In this document: positions 1 through 12,500 of the stretch, piece by piece
How the letters are laid out: every line of letters starts with the position of its first letter
Numbering within the stretch: the first letter of the stretch is position 1
DNA from: Sodiomyces alkalinus F11
Lineage: Eukaryota > Ascomycota > Sordariomycetes > Glomerellales > Plectosphaerellaceae
Assembly: GCF_003711515.1 (NCBI RefSeq)
Contig: NW_021167080.1
Coordinates: forward strand, 3,756,155-3,820,154
DNA length: 64,000 nt
Reading direction: 5' to 3'
Notes under the pieces: model-generated
What the model saw: only the letters and a program-made list of their open reading frames with translations
The model's database searches: none
Told to the model about the DNA's origin: nothing
Made by a program: the position numbers and the translations under genes

Positions 1-816
1 GCCCTCGCGAGGAGCAGCGTAGAGAGTAAAGTCTGCTAAACACGAGGGCACGTGCAGACATAAACCCGACCATCGACAGCGAGTGTACTAACTTAGCCGT
101 CGGCCGATCATACTGGTAAGCCTGAGCGTTGTGTACCGGGGAAACGTTCAAAGTCGTCTGACTCTTTTCTTCTTCATTTTCTTAAGCGTTGCTCCCGTGA
201 ACGGGACCGAGGTGCCAGACGTGACGACCACATATACGCCGCTCACACAATTACCAAGCACAGCTAGCAGTAGCGGTACACCTCAGTAGAGGACGGTAGG
301 TAGCTTGCTACATAGGTAGTGCGTGCTGCTCAATGCGTCCAGTTTCCTATACGGAGGACAACTCGCTTCACAAGACAGCATTGAATATGAAATTATGTAT
401 TCCTCACTTCGAGCCACCTTTTCAGACGTTATTCGAAGGCAGTAGATACTGGAGGAACGAGAGTTTTGTCTACCACTCAACCAGGGAATGTCTAATGAAA
501 GACCCCCATCGATTCCACACGTCTGTATAAGTGACGCGCAGTAGATGTTGAGCGGATGGTTGTAGAAGAGAAGAAGAATCCAAGCGAAGTGGAAATCAGA
601 AGCAGATTTTGTAGGGGTCCGTGCGGATTTACGGACAGTCGTAAAGCATACTGTGTTTGTGTTACATAAGCACTACATAAGCACTGACCGCAAACCTGGT
701 CAAAGCTCCACTCCACTCGTGTAACAAATTCCCCATCACCCACTTGAAGGAATTATTTTCAACTCTTGTCACTTCCTCCCTCTACCTTCGAGTCTCTTCC
801 CTTCTTTCTTCTCGCC
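1..816. other. Left-edge intergenic region and leader of the Rab escort gene
   Basis: No convincing gene was found. The frames here are short and resemble no family I recognise. The last 60 bases before the ATG at 817 are pyrimidine-rich, as is usual for a fungal leader. Confidence 0.6.
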
Positions 817-2748
817 ATGGAGTCACTTGCTGAGACGACTTGGGACGTCGTCATCTGTGGCACAGGCTTGCAGCAGTCGCTTCTTGCCTTGTAAGACCCT
901 TTCTTTGCCCTATGATTCTTCCATCCATCCTCTGTTCCAGAGAACTCTGACCTGACCGGCTGACCCAGCCTTGGTGCTCCGTGAAGAGCTCTCTCGCGCT
1001 CGGGCAAGCAAATTCTGCACCTCGATCCCAATGCCTACTATGGCGGTGACGAGGCCGCCCTCACCCTCCAAGATGCCGAGGAATGGGTAGCACGGCAGCA
1101 GAACCGGCAGACGCAGTTGTCGTCGGACGCGTCAGACCCAGACCCAGACCCAGACCAAACACAAGACGAGCCAACCCCCATATTCTCTGCTGCTTCCATA
1201 TCCAGACCAGCCGAACTTTCCGGTTCAGCCTCTGCCCTCTCCTCCTCCCGAGCCTACTCCCTTGCCTTGGCCCCCTTCATCGTCCACACCCGCTCCGCCC
1301 TCCTTTCACAACTCGTCTCTTCCCACGCCTACCGTCAGGTCGACTTCCTAGCCGTCGGTTCCTTCTTCATCTTCCAACCCGCTTCCTCCGCAGCCGCGGA
1401 AAACCAAGAAGATGGTCGTCCAAACACGGAACAGGGGGGCCCGTCACTGACACCTATCCCGTCCACGCGCGAAGCCATCTTCGCCGATACCACCATCCAA
1501 CCCCGCTTGAAACGTGCCCTGGTCAAATTCCTCAAGTTCGTTCTCGAGCACGACACCGCCGCTCAGGCCGAAAAGTGGCAAGCCCGAGCCAAACAGCCCC
1601 TCGACACCTTCCTCCAGGACGAGTTCAAGCTCGATGCCGAGCTGAGGACTTTGATCCTTGCCCTGACGCTCTCGCTCGACGGACGAATCACCGTCCGGGC
1701 CGGGCTGAAGGTCATCGAGCGTCACCTCACCTCCATGGGCATGTTCGGGCCGGGCTTCGCCGCCGTGTATCCCAAGTGGGGAGGCGGGAGCGAGATATCC
1801 CAGGTGGGCTGCCGAGCCTGTGCCGTGGGCGGCGGCGTTTACATTCTCGGTTCAGATGTCAAAGCCACGCGTCTTTCGGAAGAGGGTCCCGACGGCGCGG
1901 AGGTGGAGGTCGAGCTGGGAGAACCCGCCATCCGGGTCCGGACTCGGTTACTCGTCCGTGGCAGTGACAGCGCGACAGAGAGCGACGAAAAGATCAGCAG
2001 GCAAGTGGTCGTCGTGGATTCTCCTCTGCGTTCGCTCTTTACGCCTACGCTAGAGGATGCACCGACACCAGCTGTTGCTGTCATTGTCATGCCTGCGGGC
2101 TCCTTGAAGGACGACAAGGCCGAACCGTCGCCATATCCTGTGTTTGTCTTTGCTCATTCAAGCGACACGGGAGAATGCCCCTCCGGACAAAGTAAGTCGA
2201 CTTCTTCTCATTTCACATCCCGGCCCCCCTACCCAACATGATGATTCAATAATCCAATCTTATCCACATTGTCTGAGCTCTTGCTTTGACGTAAACGGTT
2301 TTCTATATCTGATACATCCTTTTGTGTTTCTCCCAATATCTGCCCCGAATTGGAAGAAGGAAACGGTTGGCTAACAGTCAGCGCATCAGGCGTACTCTAT
2401 TTCACTACCCTCGCCACCCCAAGCTCGGCCTCCGTTCTCGACCATGCTGTCGCATCGGTGCTTTCCGCTGTTTCCAAGGACAACCGCGGAGAACCACCTC
2501 GGTGTATCTACCAGTTACGATACGACCAGTCATGCGGCAGGAGCAAGCCTTGCTCGGCGGATGAGGAAGCCATCTTGACCTTCCCATCACTGCCCCTTGG
2601 CCTCGCCTTCGATGACGCCGCGTTGGACCCTGTCAAGGAGGCTTGGGTAAAGGCCATGGGACCTGCGGCCACCGACGAAGCAAAATCTAAGTACATGGAT
2701 TTCGAGAACCGTGAGGACGTAGGCGATGATGAGCACGACCAGGAGTAG
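817..2748 (+). CDS. Rab escort protein (Rab geranylgeranyltransferase component A, Mrs6-like)
   Basis: Presents newly made Rab GTPases to geranylgeranyltransferase II and delivers them to membranes; an essential cytosolic factor in yeast. Exons as spliced here are 817-890, 987-2191 and 2390-2748 (545 aa). The N-terminus carries the GDI/REP dinucleotide-binding signature: WDVVICGTGLQQSLLA, then across the first intron LSRSGKQILHLDPNAYYGG. The C-terminal exon continues the GDI fold (VLYFTTLA and following). Intron 1 has a CTGAC branch site and ends at 986, the acceptor that keeps the frame. Intron 2 (2192-2389) has GTAAGT and CTAAC just before CAG. The length suits a fungal REP rather than a Rab GDI (about 450 aa), and the spacer near residues 65-160 is also REP-like. 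The gene converges with rec8. Confidence 0.88.
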
Positions 2749-3453
2749 ATAGCTCGTAAATTGCACCGCGAACGGTGCTACAGTATGATTTATGTAGTTT
2801 ACGACGAAGCCCTGTCTTCATTTTTAAGGACTTCAGCCTCGTATTGTTGGAGAACTTATGAATTGACTTCCGTTTTCCGAATGTCACCCTAACTCCTTGA
2901 AGAATGAAAGATCAAGCAACGATGATTATTCTCCCGAATTGCAAATCTGTCAAACATTCCGTCCGGCCGAAATCGTGAAGAGCCCCCAAGAGATCAACCT
3001 GTAGCTAGTGCAGCCCAAATGAGTAGAAAGAAGGCAATCAGACCCAAACGCCGATGTCCTCCAGTAGAATGCCCCTGCTTGTCCTTCGTTTCCCTTGTCC
3101 CTTTTTAACCACGTCGCCCAAGTTATACCCGTTTCCTCACGGTGTCCTTCCTCGTCCCTTCTAAGGACCAAGCACTAAATCAGATGCATTCTCTGACCAT
3201 CGCATACAAACCAACTCCCAAAACCCGTTGCCAATAAAACCGCCGAGAAAAAAAAAAGAAAAAAAGGAGAGAGAGAGAGAGACAGACAGAAGAAACCGAT
3301 GACGGCCTTGCTTGCATCCCGATCTTGTGGCGAGTGCGGACATTGCAGTTCCTGTAAGGCTCATAAGAAATTCGGATGGATTATGGGCCGTCAGCCAGTC
3401 ATCTGCCCTGCCCGATGCGGATTCCATGGAGGCTTTGAGCTCAATACGTCCTC
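2749..3453. other. Convergent 3' intergenic region
   Basis: Lies between the stop codons of the Rab escort gene and rec8. It holds both 3' UTRs and a purine-rich run around 3245-3285. No gene seen. Confidence 0.6.
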
Positions 3454-5749
3454 TTACGTGTCTAGTGAGATATGTCTCATACCTCCAACATCGACACCAA
3501 CAGAAATATTTCCGAACGGCCGGTTGTCTTCCACTAGCTGCTCAACGCCAATTCTGTTCTTCGTGGCTAGGGAAAGCACATGAAGGAATGCCTGTGCCGC
3601 AACGTTCTTCGGATGTTTTCCCGGAATAGCGAGGTCCTCAAAGTCGATCCAGAGACGGTCCTGCTTCGGGTCGCCGACGTGAGGAACACCAAGCTCATTC
3701 GCCTGCTCCTTCAGATACGTGAGGAACACGCCACTAGCAGTATCCAGTCCGGCATGCATCCACTGCGAGTCTTGCGTTACTTCGGCGTCAGCGAGGTCCG
3801 CAAGCCCCGGGCCGAAGTCGGGGTCCGAGCCATGGTGGCTTCCAGTGGCAGGATCACTGTGACGCTCGATGGGGTAAATAGCGCTGCCCTTGGGACTGGA
3901 AGTAATTTGGTGACTCCCAGCACGCTTTTTCGAGCCGCGGCCCAAAATGGACGAGGGAGGCTGAGCAGAGGGAGTTCGGTTCCAGGGCATGAGAGAAGAC
4001 GACATGCGGTCAGTCATGGCAGGTTGACCCTCCATGCCCATTTCGGGAAGCATAGAGTCGTCCCCCAAAAGAAATCCCATGTCATGGTCTTGAAAAGGCT
4101 GAGGGGTGGCTTCCTCGAGCCTGGGCCGAACATGGCGGCCGTGTTCCTCTTCATCATCTTCAAATGCCTGTGAAAAGGACCGCTGTAAGCCGTCTCGATG
4201 CGGCGGTAACCTACCGCCGAATACTTGATCTCGGAGTGAATCGCCTGCAAAGTGGCGCGCCAAAGGGTGCTCAAACCCCGGGATACCGATCGGCCGGCCA
4301 ATTCCTGCGATACCTTGGCCGAGAGTAACATGGTAGGCAAACTCACGTGCCTGTGCAGGAGTTGTTTTCCATTGGTCGATACGTTCCCTTTCTGATCTTG
4401 CTACATAGTCTCTACTCCATGCCGTGATAAGAGCACTTGGGATGTAATTAACGTCATCTGGGGCAAGCATCCTGGGCCTCCGTCTTTGCCTCGTTGAGAC
4501 AGTACGCTGAAGAGTCGAACCGGTTTCTGGAATGCGTTCCTGCTGCTGCGGCTGCTGGCCAGGAAAGGCCTCTGCATCTGGAAGGAGCTGATCTTCCATC
4601 ATCAAGTAGTCGTCCTCATTGACAGCACTATGATGTCCCTTTGGTTGCCGCTCCTGTCTCGTTCCTGCAATCTCGTTGTCATCTGCTTGCCGCGAGGGGT
4701 GAGGGGGCAACCCCGGCTCTTCTATATGGTCGACTATACCAAGAACATTGCCCTCAGCGTCAATGTCAAGCTCAAGAACCCCCATTAGGTCTAAATCGTC
4801 CTGTTCGTTCATGGGATCCACCCCCACAGGCGGCATGCCTGTCTTCTGGGCGGATGACAGAGGCCCAAAGGGGGAAGGTAATCCCAGACTGCTGCTTCCT
4901 TCGGATTGTGGGAGATTCAACCCTATGAGAGAACTGGCGCGGCGACTGGATGAAGTCCACTTGTCTATAGGGCTAAGTTGAGAGTACACCTTTGCGGACG
5001 ACATCTGACTCTGGCTTTTCATGAATAGGTTCACGTCCTCGCCGAAGTCGAAACGGGGAAGGTTCGGGTTTGCGATAAAGCCAGGGTCGTCTTCAAGAAT
5101 GTTTTGGTCAGGCCTTGCAACTGTTAGCCATGGGATGTATGGGAAGGAGGGAAGCAGAATTCCCAGAAATCGCAGAAACTGCGAGTTAGAATTCGGATTC
5201 CAGTTATGATTGGGATATAGGTAATACAGCGTGAATAATGTTTGGAGCAACTGAGTAGAGACCTAATCCCAAGGTATCACTTACTTGGACTTTCCTGCTT
5301 GGGGGTCCGTTTCATTGTGGGCAATGAGGCGATAGAACAATTTCATGTTCGACTGGACCTTCTCGGCATCATTGAGGACATAAGCGCACTGCTGTGAGTA
5401 AACCCGAGACACGCCGTAGAGTAGATTGCCCTGCAAGCGTAAAGCTATAGGCGCTCCTGGCTTAATGATGGCTTCACACGCCCTTCGGACGTCGACTTCC
5501 TGAATGGCCTTGCGTGTCACCTTTCGACCACCTCCACGAGGCCCAACGGTGGCCACAAGCCTAGAAGAAGACGATTAACTCGAATGTCCAACCCACCGGG
5601 AACGCGAAATGGGGGTCTTTTGCGTACCAGATGGTTGCGACACCATGCTGGCGATCGGTCAGAACTGGAGGGCAACTTGTTAGGTGTGTCTGGAGGAGGC
5701 AGGAAATTCTGGGTTGAAGAGCTAGCTCACTGTCGTGACTGTAGAACAT
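3454..5749 (-). CDS. rec8: Meiotic cohesin kleisin subunit Rec8
   Basis: Closes the meiotic cohesin ring between Smc1 and Smc3 and is cleaved by separase. Exons in transcript order are 5749-5731, 5664-5628, 5560-5285 and 5113-3454 (663 aa). The spliced N-terminus gives the kleisin signature MFYSHDILTDRQHGVATIW followed by LVATVG. Then come RKVTRKAIQEVDVRRACE and LRLQGNLLYGVSRVYSQQC, typical of Rad21/Rec8. The C-terminus holds the winged-helix block (NVAAQAFLHVLSLATKN). The short glycine-rich RKVTRKAI spacer favours Rec8 over Rad21. The middle is acidic and low-complexity, as usual for kleisins. The first two exons are only 19 and 37 nt, so prediction programs may miss the true start. A 47-nt stretch at 4168-4214 looks like an intron but must stay in for full-length protein. 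Confidence 0.9.
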
Positions 5750-6812
5750 AATGACTTCTTTGTCGTCTCGAGAAGTTCAGGAGAAGAAAGGCAAGGAGAA
5801 AACGAGTTGAAGCGGTTCCCCAGCCGTGCGGCCAGGCTCGAAACGAGCCAAGGGACGCCAGGAGATGCGGATTCTGCTCCCTTTCCAACCCCTGATTCAG
5901 GTATAAAAATGTTCGTACGCCGAGTCGACAACGCGTAGATGAAAAGGGGGCTGAGAAACTTGGTGGACGCCAGAACAATATGTGTACCGGCGGGAAAATG
6001 ATAAATGTCTGGGTTAACTGGCTGTCGCGACGTAAGAAGAAAAAGAAGAGAAACGAAGAGTGTTTCTGAACATTGAGGGGTCATAAGGATGGATGACTCC
6101 GTGAAGCTTTCGAGGGAAGGGAAGGAAGCAACTAGATTAGTCCGTGGCTATTGGGTGCCTTCCATATCTCGTCATAGTAGAGTGCTTTAGACAGAAGGGA
6201 AGGAAGGCCACCTCCCCTGACTTCGTCTAAGGTTCCTCTAAGTCACAGGACCTCGAGTACCTCGCACCCTCCTCAGATCAGGCCGTCTTAACTGAAGTAT
6301 CACTGCGTCCCCCTGACACCGGAACAACTGGTACCTACCTGATGTTCCTAAGGTACCTTACCTTAAGGTATGATAAAACCCACTTCTCCTGTCTGCTACC
6401 TACGTCACAGTCAGGTGTCTTGCCTGCCTGCCCAAGATACCTAACCCTAGCCACGGATAGGGGGAGTGTCCTAAGACGAGGAAAGGATTGTAGGCCTGCG
6501 AGGTCACCTGTAATAGAGTACAAGCTGAAGCAGTCCACGGATCACAAGCGTCGCTGCCGGTTGCTTTGCAAACTCGAAATGCATTTCGTAGATTGGTGGC
6601 TCATTAGCTTCCCTATAACCTTTTGTTCTTTTCTTTTGTCCTGATCCGCCTGGCCCGAGGGAACCGTATGCTTGATGTGTACACGCTACTCATACACTCC
6701 AGCCCAAGTCTAGATCACACATACCTGCTACCGGTCTATTATGGCCGCCGTAATCTCCCATGGACGTTCTGTCACACACACTCTCTCTTCCTCGTCTGCC
6801 GGGATAACCTCT
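5750..6812. other. rec8 upstream region and wbp1 downstream region
   Basis: No supported gene. It contains the rec8 promoter and a cluster of the palindromic TAAGGTACCTTA-type motif near 6330-6370, also present in other intergenic regions of the window. Confidence 0.6.
6348..6370. repeat. Palindromic TACCTTA/TAAGGTA motif cluster
   Basis: Overlapping inverted copies of TAAGGTA and TACCTTA, with another GTACCTACCT just upstream at 6331. Similar clusters lie at about 18097-18120, 18187-18202, 18756-18832, 19397-19421, 22257-22285, 28049-28075, 28160-28210, 40404-40435, 45188-45240 and 47486-47540, all outside the coding regions called here. Confidence 0.6.
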
Positions 6813-8411
6813 TTACTGAGTCTTCTTCGTGGTTGTCGGCCTCGCAGGTGCGCTGTACATCCAGACTGCACAGAAAAGCAGGAACCCCCCGAAGGTGAGG
6901 AACATGCCCAGGAGCCACGGCCAACCGGCTACGATGGCGTAGGATCGGGGCCATTCATCGTGCGCCATGTGGCGGAGCGTGAAGGTGTTCTTCTCCTCGA
7001 CGCTGGTGAAGAAAGGCCGCTTGTAGTTGACCAGGAAGTTGAAGATGCCGTGCTTGTCCGGCAGCGTGAACGAGCGTGTGTATGTGGAGGCGTCGGTACT
7101 CTTATCGACGAGCTCCAAATTCATACGCAAGAAGGGCGACAACATGCTGACCTCGAGCTGGAGGTCATCATCCTCGGGCAGAATGAATGGGGCCCAGCTG
7201 TCCCAAGAATACTCGGACATAGAAATAGAGTACGTCTATGAAACCATGTCAGTTTGTGCGTTCTCAAAAAAGGGTTTGACGGTAAAAAAGGAAGAGGGCC
7301 AACGAACCACATTGTTGCCGACGCGATAAATTTTGGGATTCGGCTCGCTTTCGACGCCCGGCTCGGCGAGATGATGCTCAATCGTGTTCACCCGCAGCAC
7401 GCCAATCTCCTGGAACGTCCACCCGGAGATCTTCTTCGCGAAGGCCCGGTTCCAAGTGCCGACCTTATCTCCGCCCAACTTCTTGACCTTGGCGTCGAAC
7501 CACTTGTTGCTCAGCATCTCCGCCGAACCAATGAGCGACAGACGTGCCGAGTTACGTGCTTGGAACGTCGAGACCAGCGCCAGCTGCTGGCCCGCTGCTA
7601 ACAAATCATCCGGATCAACGACGTCGCCTTGCTCCTTGGGGTTGTAGCTGTACGCCGTCTTGGTCGCTCGGACAACCGGGTTCAGCAGTGCGCTCGAGCC
7701 CAGGACATGGCCTACTCCGGAGGGGAAGGCAAGGACGTCGTCCGCCCCAGCTTCGAAAATGTCCTTGACGCCGGGTCGCAGGGGGTGAGGCGCAGGGAGA
7801 ACCAAAACGTCATGCGACTCGTCGGCGCTGAGGGTATCATAGTTGAAGTGGTCGACCACCAGGCCGGTGCGCTCAGCGGGGAGTGAGATATCGAGTTCGT
7901 TGAGAAGGCCGACGAGAGAGGTGGGGATGGTCGTGGAGGCGCTGTTAGTCACAAGGATGTTGCCGTGGGCATTGATAAACTTGACGAGGATATTGGGTGT
8001 CAAGTTGGGTCCGAGACCTATCAATACAATCAGCAACCAGATGCTGTACACACAGCCCAAAGAACTCAAACCGTACCCTTGGTCTTGGTAGGGAAAAACA
8101 AGATATGATCGTAGACGCGTTCGCCTAAGTGGAATAGGTGCAGGTTCTCGCTCTTGGGTGTCTCGTAGTCGATCTTGAATCCCCGGCCTGAAACTCGGTC
8201 AATTTCCATGTCAAACACACCGTCAACATCCCCTCTTTTTAGTAGGGACGGCCAGCAGCAAACACGCACCCTCTAGATCACCCAGAAATGTCGAATAAAC
8301 GTCCTTCTCGGCGACATCATCCAAAAGCACAAGCAGTCTGTCGCCGCCGGCACTAGCAGCGTGCACTGCTGCAGCGAAAAGGAAGACAAAAAGCGAGAGG
8401 AATGACTTCAT
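6813..8411 (-). CDS. wbp1: Oligosaccharyltransferase 48-kDa subunit Wbp1/OST48
   Basis: Non-catalytic essential subunit of the ER oligosaccharyltransferase, which moves the lipid-linked glycan to asparagines of nascent proteins. Exons are 8411-8270, 8187-8077, 8017-7308 and 7235-6813 (461 aa, close to the family length). Residues 1-20 form a signal peptide, followed by the family start LLVLLDD. The conserved GRGFKIDYETP, HLGERVYDHILFFP and GLGPNLTP blocks appear only after splicing. A single membrane helix lies near the C-terminus (WPWLLGMFLTFGGFLLF). The last four residues are KKTQ, a dilysine ER-retrieval signal of KKXX type. The start is the ATG opening the signal peptide; the longer open frame upstream runs into the promoter. 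The gene is divergent from the complex I subunit gene, with 453 bp between the starts. Confidence 0.93.
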
Positions 8412-8864
8412 ATTTGCGGTATGTCGTGCTGTCGCTTTCTCTCGCAGGTCACCAAGGGAAAAAAGAAACGAATTGGGAAAATTGCGACAGCTCTCCCTTG
8501 GTATTCGCTGTCGCAAATCGTCGCAATGTTGAACTGACACCCCAATCTGGTCGACCGACTTTAGCTGTGTTGAATTGACCTTTTGGGGATACGTAGTCCA
8601 GAGCTGACGCCAAGCCGGAATATCTTGGAGCTCTGTCATAACACCCACTTCCGGATCAACCGCTTCGAGTTTATCCGGTGCTTCCGCCGAGCCCGGTCAA
8701 TTCCACAATTGATCCGAGCGAGCCTCAACTTCATTGCGGTCCTCTCCCTTCTACTCGATTACGATCGTTCTCAACCATTGCAACGAGTCAATTGAGGTAC
8801 CGAACATCGCTCTTTCACGCCGACATACATCCATATTAACGAACCTTTCATATAGTCGCCGAAA
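8412..8864. promoter_or_regulatory. Bidirectional promoter region, wbp1 / complex I 9.5-kDa subunit
   Basis: A 453-bp gap between two divergent start codons must hold both promoters. I see no clear TATA box and cannot assign individual sites. Confidence 0.5.
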
Positions 8865-9175
8865 ATGACGTATACAACCCCCCGATTCTGGGCCGGCCCC
8901 ATCAAGTATCTACGCTGGGCGTCTCGCGAGCGTCCCGCCTACTTCTGGTCCGTCGTCATCGGCGCCACCGGCCCCCTTCAGCTAGCTCTCGTTCCTCCCG
9001 TCAGGAGGTGGATTGGAGATGAGAACGCGCCTCGGATTCCCGTGACCTATCCCGGTATGTTGGGCTTGATGTCTTCACCCAGGCTGTATCAAGACAATAC
9101 AGTCGCTAATCTATATGGAGCCACACAGTGCCCGAGGGCCCGAGGAAGCAATTGACCGGCTACGACGACGAATAA
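8865..9175 (+). CDS. NADH:ubiquinone oxidoreductase 9.5-kDa subunit
   Basis: Small accessory subunit of mitochondrial complex I. Exons are 8865-9054 and 9129-9175 (78 aa). The protein reads MTYTTPRFWAGPIKYLRWAS at the N-terminus and ends GPRKQLTGYDDE, which matches the fungal 9.5-kDa subunit. The middle is a short hydrophobic segment (YFWSVVIGATGPLQLALVPP), so it is probably a single-pass inner-membrane protein with no long presequence. The 74-nt intron interrupts the IPVTYPVP segment; without splicing the frame runs into unrelated sequence. A neighbour of wbp1 with which it shares a promoter region, though the two act in different organelles. Confidence 0.9.
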
Positions 9176-9542
9176 GACCTTTATAAAGGAAAAAAACAAG
9201 AGGAAGAATAGGATTGTACATAAGCTGGCGTTGGGGTTTTCTTCGCAAAATGCGGACGAGGCAAAGGAGACACGGAGCCAGAAGAGGTGCGCCGCAATAG
9301 GCATGCCGGTCTTCCAAGACTTGCGACAAGCTTCTAGCCGAAGCATTTCATTTACATGTACGAAGTACATAACTATGCACCTTATCTACCTATAGCACGA
9401 ATTCTCGATTCCTCTCTCCGCGCGAAAACGATCCGGTACCATGCCATCCATCACGACTTTTTGACAGAATACGACGGGAGAACACCTGCCCAATATTTTC
9501 CCTCTCTTTATATATCATAACGATGACGCCCTCCTAACGAAG
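9176..9542. other. Convergent 3' intergenic region
   Basis: A 367-bp gap between the ends of the complex I gene and the BEACH gene. No gene seen. Confidence 0.6.
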
Positions 9543-12500
9543 CTACACGGCTTTCGACGGGGCAGACTCTACCTGTCCCTGTGGAGCAGGCTCCATTCGA
9601 ACTATTCCATCGTCAGCACCTGGAAGGAATTCATAAAGATAAAAGATCGTAGCAGGGGTGCTCACCACTCGTCCATCTTCATCCCCAGTATAGACACAAT
9701 GAGGCATGGGCGTAATGCAGGTAATGCCGGCATCGTAATTCAGGCCAGCCTCGGAGCGCTGATCAACGTGATCCAGCCGCCGGAGGAGCTCCAGCGTCCA
9801 TTTCCCATTCTTCACGCACTTTCTCCAAATGTTCACCCTACCTCGACGGTGGCCCGTGATGATAAGCTGATTCTGGAGCCATTCGTTACCCGAACCTTCG
9901 TAGAACGCGCAGGAATGGACAAAGTCATCCGACTCCATGCACACGTTCTGGTCAAGCATGAGAGAGCCATTGATGTTGTAGAGCACCACGTTCGGTCCGC
10001 AGCACAGCATGAGGTCGCCAGTCACGTCGTTGATCGAGGCGCATTCGACCTGTCGCGCAAGCGGCAGTTTCCGGATGAACTCCAGCCGGTTGATATCCCA
10101 CATGAACGCCTGTCCATCAGCCGAGATTGACACAAACGTGCTGAATGTTTTGGACACGGCGATGGTGGTAACGGGTGCCTTGTGCCCGAACAAACTGGAC
10201 CGAGGAAGAAGTTCGACTGGCCGGCCTGGTGCTGTCTGCATAGCGAATACGGAGATGACACAGTCCTCCCCTGCCGTGATGAGCGTCTTGGAGTTCGCAA
10301 AAGTGACGCACGAGATTTGGCCGATGTGGAGGTTCTCGAACAAACCGGCGGGCTGGTTAAAGTCAGAAATCTTTCGCTATCGCGACAAAAGGGGAGGCGT
10401 TCACGTTGGGTCTTACCTTTCTGTTGTCGCTGAAAAAGAACCGAACACTGTTGTCGGCATATCCCCATTCCAGCCATTTATCATATGGTGGCACGTTTAG
10501 CCGGAAGGCCGAAGCGCACAGAAGGCGGTCTAGTTTCGGAGCATAAAGCAGAGAGGAAATCCTGTCCTGAGATTCTATTCAAGTGTTAGTTCCGAAGTCT
10601 GTTCGTGCAGGTTGATATGTAAGGCATTCTCACCAAGAAGCGGGTGCGGAAGTCTCGTGAGGGCATAGACCGAAGTGTCTAGTTTCCGTGCTGGGCCCTG
10701 TAGAACCTCGCGCTGCGGGTGCGGTTTGGCGAAGACCTGATGCGGTGTTTGACCAAAGTTGTGGATCACGCCAGCCGCGATCCTCCGTTCTTGCGGATCG
10801 CTGATACTGTCTAGGTCGGCAGCACCGCGGTAAGACAGGTAGTGGAAGACATTCAGACTTTCCACCGCGGCCTCGCCTCTTTGCTTGTATCCGAATATCA
10901 GATCGATCCAATGGTGCAAGTTCCGGCTCACAAAAGGGCTCTCCAACGCCTCTCGGTGCTTCGCAATGAATATTTTGGGGTCTCCCTTTGCCCAGGGAGG
11001 TAAAACAACATTGTCCACCCTAGCCCCAGAGCTTTCCCGATGGCCGAAATTGTACCCGTTCGTGTTTGTGAGAAATTCCGGCAAGCAGAAAAACTCCGGT
11101 ATTAGCTCTCTCACATCGGCCTTGTTCTCACAGGAGGCAGATTTCCACGCCTGAGGAATGGACTGGAAGAGGCGATCCGCATGGTCGAACGTCCCTCCTT
11201 GAAGGAGAATGTAAGACTGCACAAAAGGTGGGAGTCGGATGAGATACGACGAGACGATCATAGCTGAAGAGTAATGGGTTCCGTAGTGGAATGGTGTTTC
11301 CCCGATTTCGGCGAGAGCCTTGTACGACTCCTGAAAGCCTGTGACTCGGCCGGAAGTCTGGGCTCCCATGGGTTTCGAGAGATCTCTGAATGTTGCCGGA
11401 TCATCCAAGTTGAGCTCCTCGCTTGTGTAGTCGGCCAACACCCAAGGAAAGACAGGGTACTGGGTCAAGTCGTTGAAAGTCCGACCTGCCATGGTGTTCA
11501 CAAGCATGAGATAATGGAAATTCGAGATCTCACCCTTCTGCCACCTCCTCAAAGACGGATTCCAAGAGGACGTATTAAAGATGTTTCCAAACTTGGAGCC
11601 GAACCCAAGCGTTTGCGAAGGCTCCTCCATTACTTTCAGAGTCTCGAGTCGCCAGCCATCTTCTGGATTTGGTAGCGAGCTTGCAGCGTTGGTGTGAGGT
11701 GCTTTGTTCATCAGCTTGCCAAATAAGGAGTCTCTCGAGACGGGGTTCATAGTAGTCAGTAAATAGCTTCGACCATCGGTGAAGAAGATCTCGATAGCGA
11801 CATCCCGGAATAAAAATCTCCTCTTCGATACACTAATGACGTCGTGCCACCGCCAACTTCTTGACTCCTGCTCGCTGCGACCGGAGTTCTGTCGCCTCTC
11901 CGTTGTCTTGATATCCGTGATAATCTCCGAAAAGGGATCTCGTTCGTCGGGCGGGGCTTGCCAGGCGTTAACTATCTCCCCTGAGGCGCACTGGAAAACG
12001 TTGTCCATGATGTACATGGCCTCTCTCCCAACGATGAGAATGCCTTCGCACGCTTCCAGACCGATGATGCGAGAAATGTTGTATACAGACTGTACTTGGT
12101 CCCCCTGCTGGAGTCGTCGCATCACCTTCCGGTTTTTGTCTTCGAACCCGTCATCTCCGTCCAATGCATCGTTGGGGTCGTCGACCATCTCGAAATCGTC
12201 TTCGGGCGCCACTACCGAGTCCGAGCCGGAAGACTCACTCTTCTGGTAAGATGTCTCGGGTTCTCCTATGGCCCCTTCACATCTTTGTGCCGATGGCGCC
12301 TGGGAGGACGTTGGGGTTGCCGAGATAGATGCTGACGCTTGCGTCACTGGAGGGACGAGAGTGTTCACCTTCAAAGCTGAACTCACGGCCAGCTCTCCAG
12401 CTCGTCGCTTTGGCTGAAACACTTCATGGTCCTTCGAGTAAACTGGGAGGAGTCTCAGTCGCATGCGATTCCGTCCTTCAGTGCGGTCCAGCTTCCACTT

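Noticed and set aside
1083..1967. 294-codon open frame overlapping the Rab escort gene in another frame
   Set aside because: Arg/Pro-rich composition typical of a shifted frame; the overlapping frame gives the REP signature.
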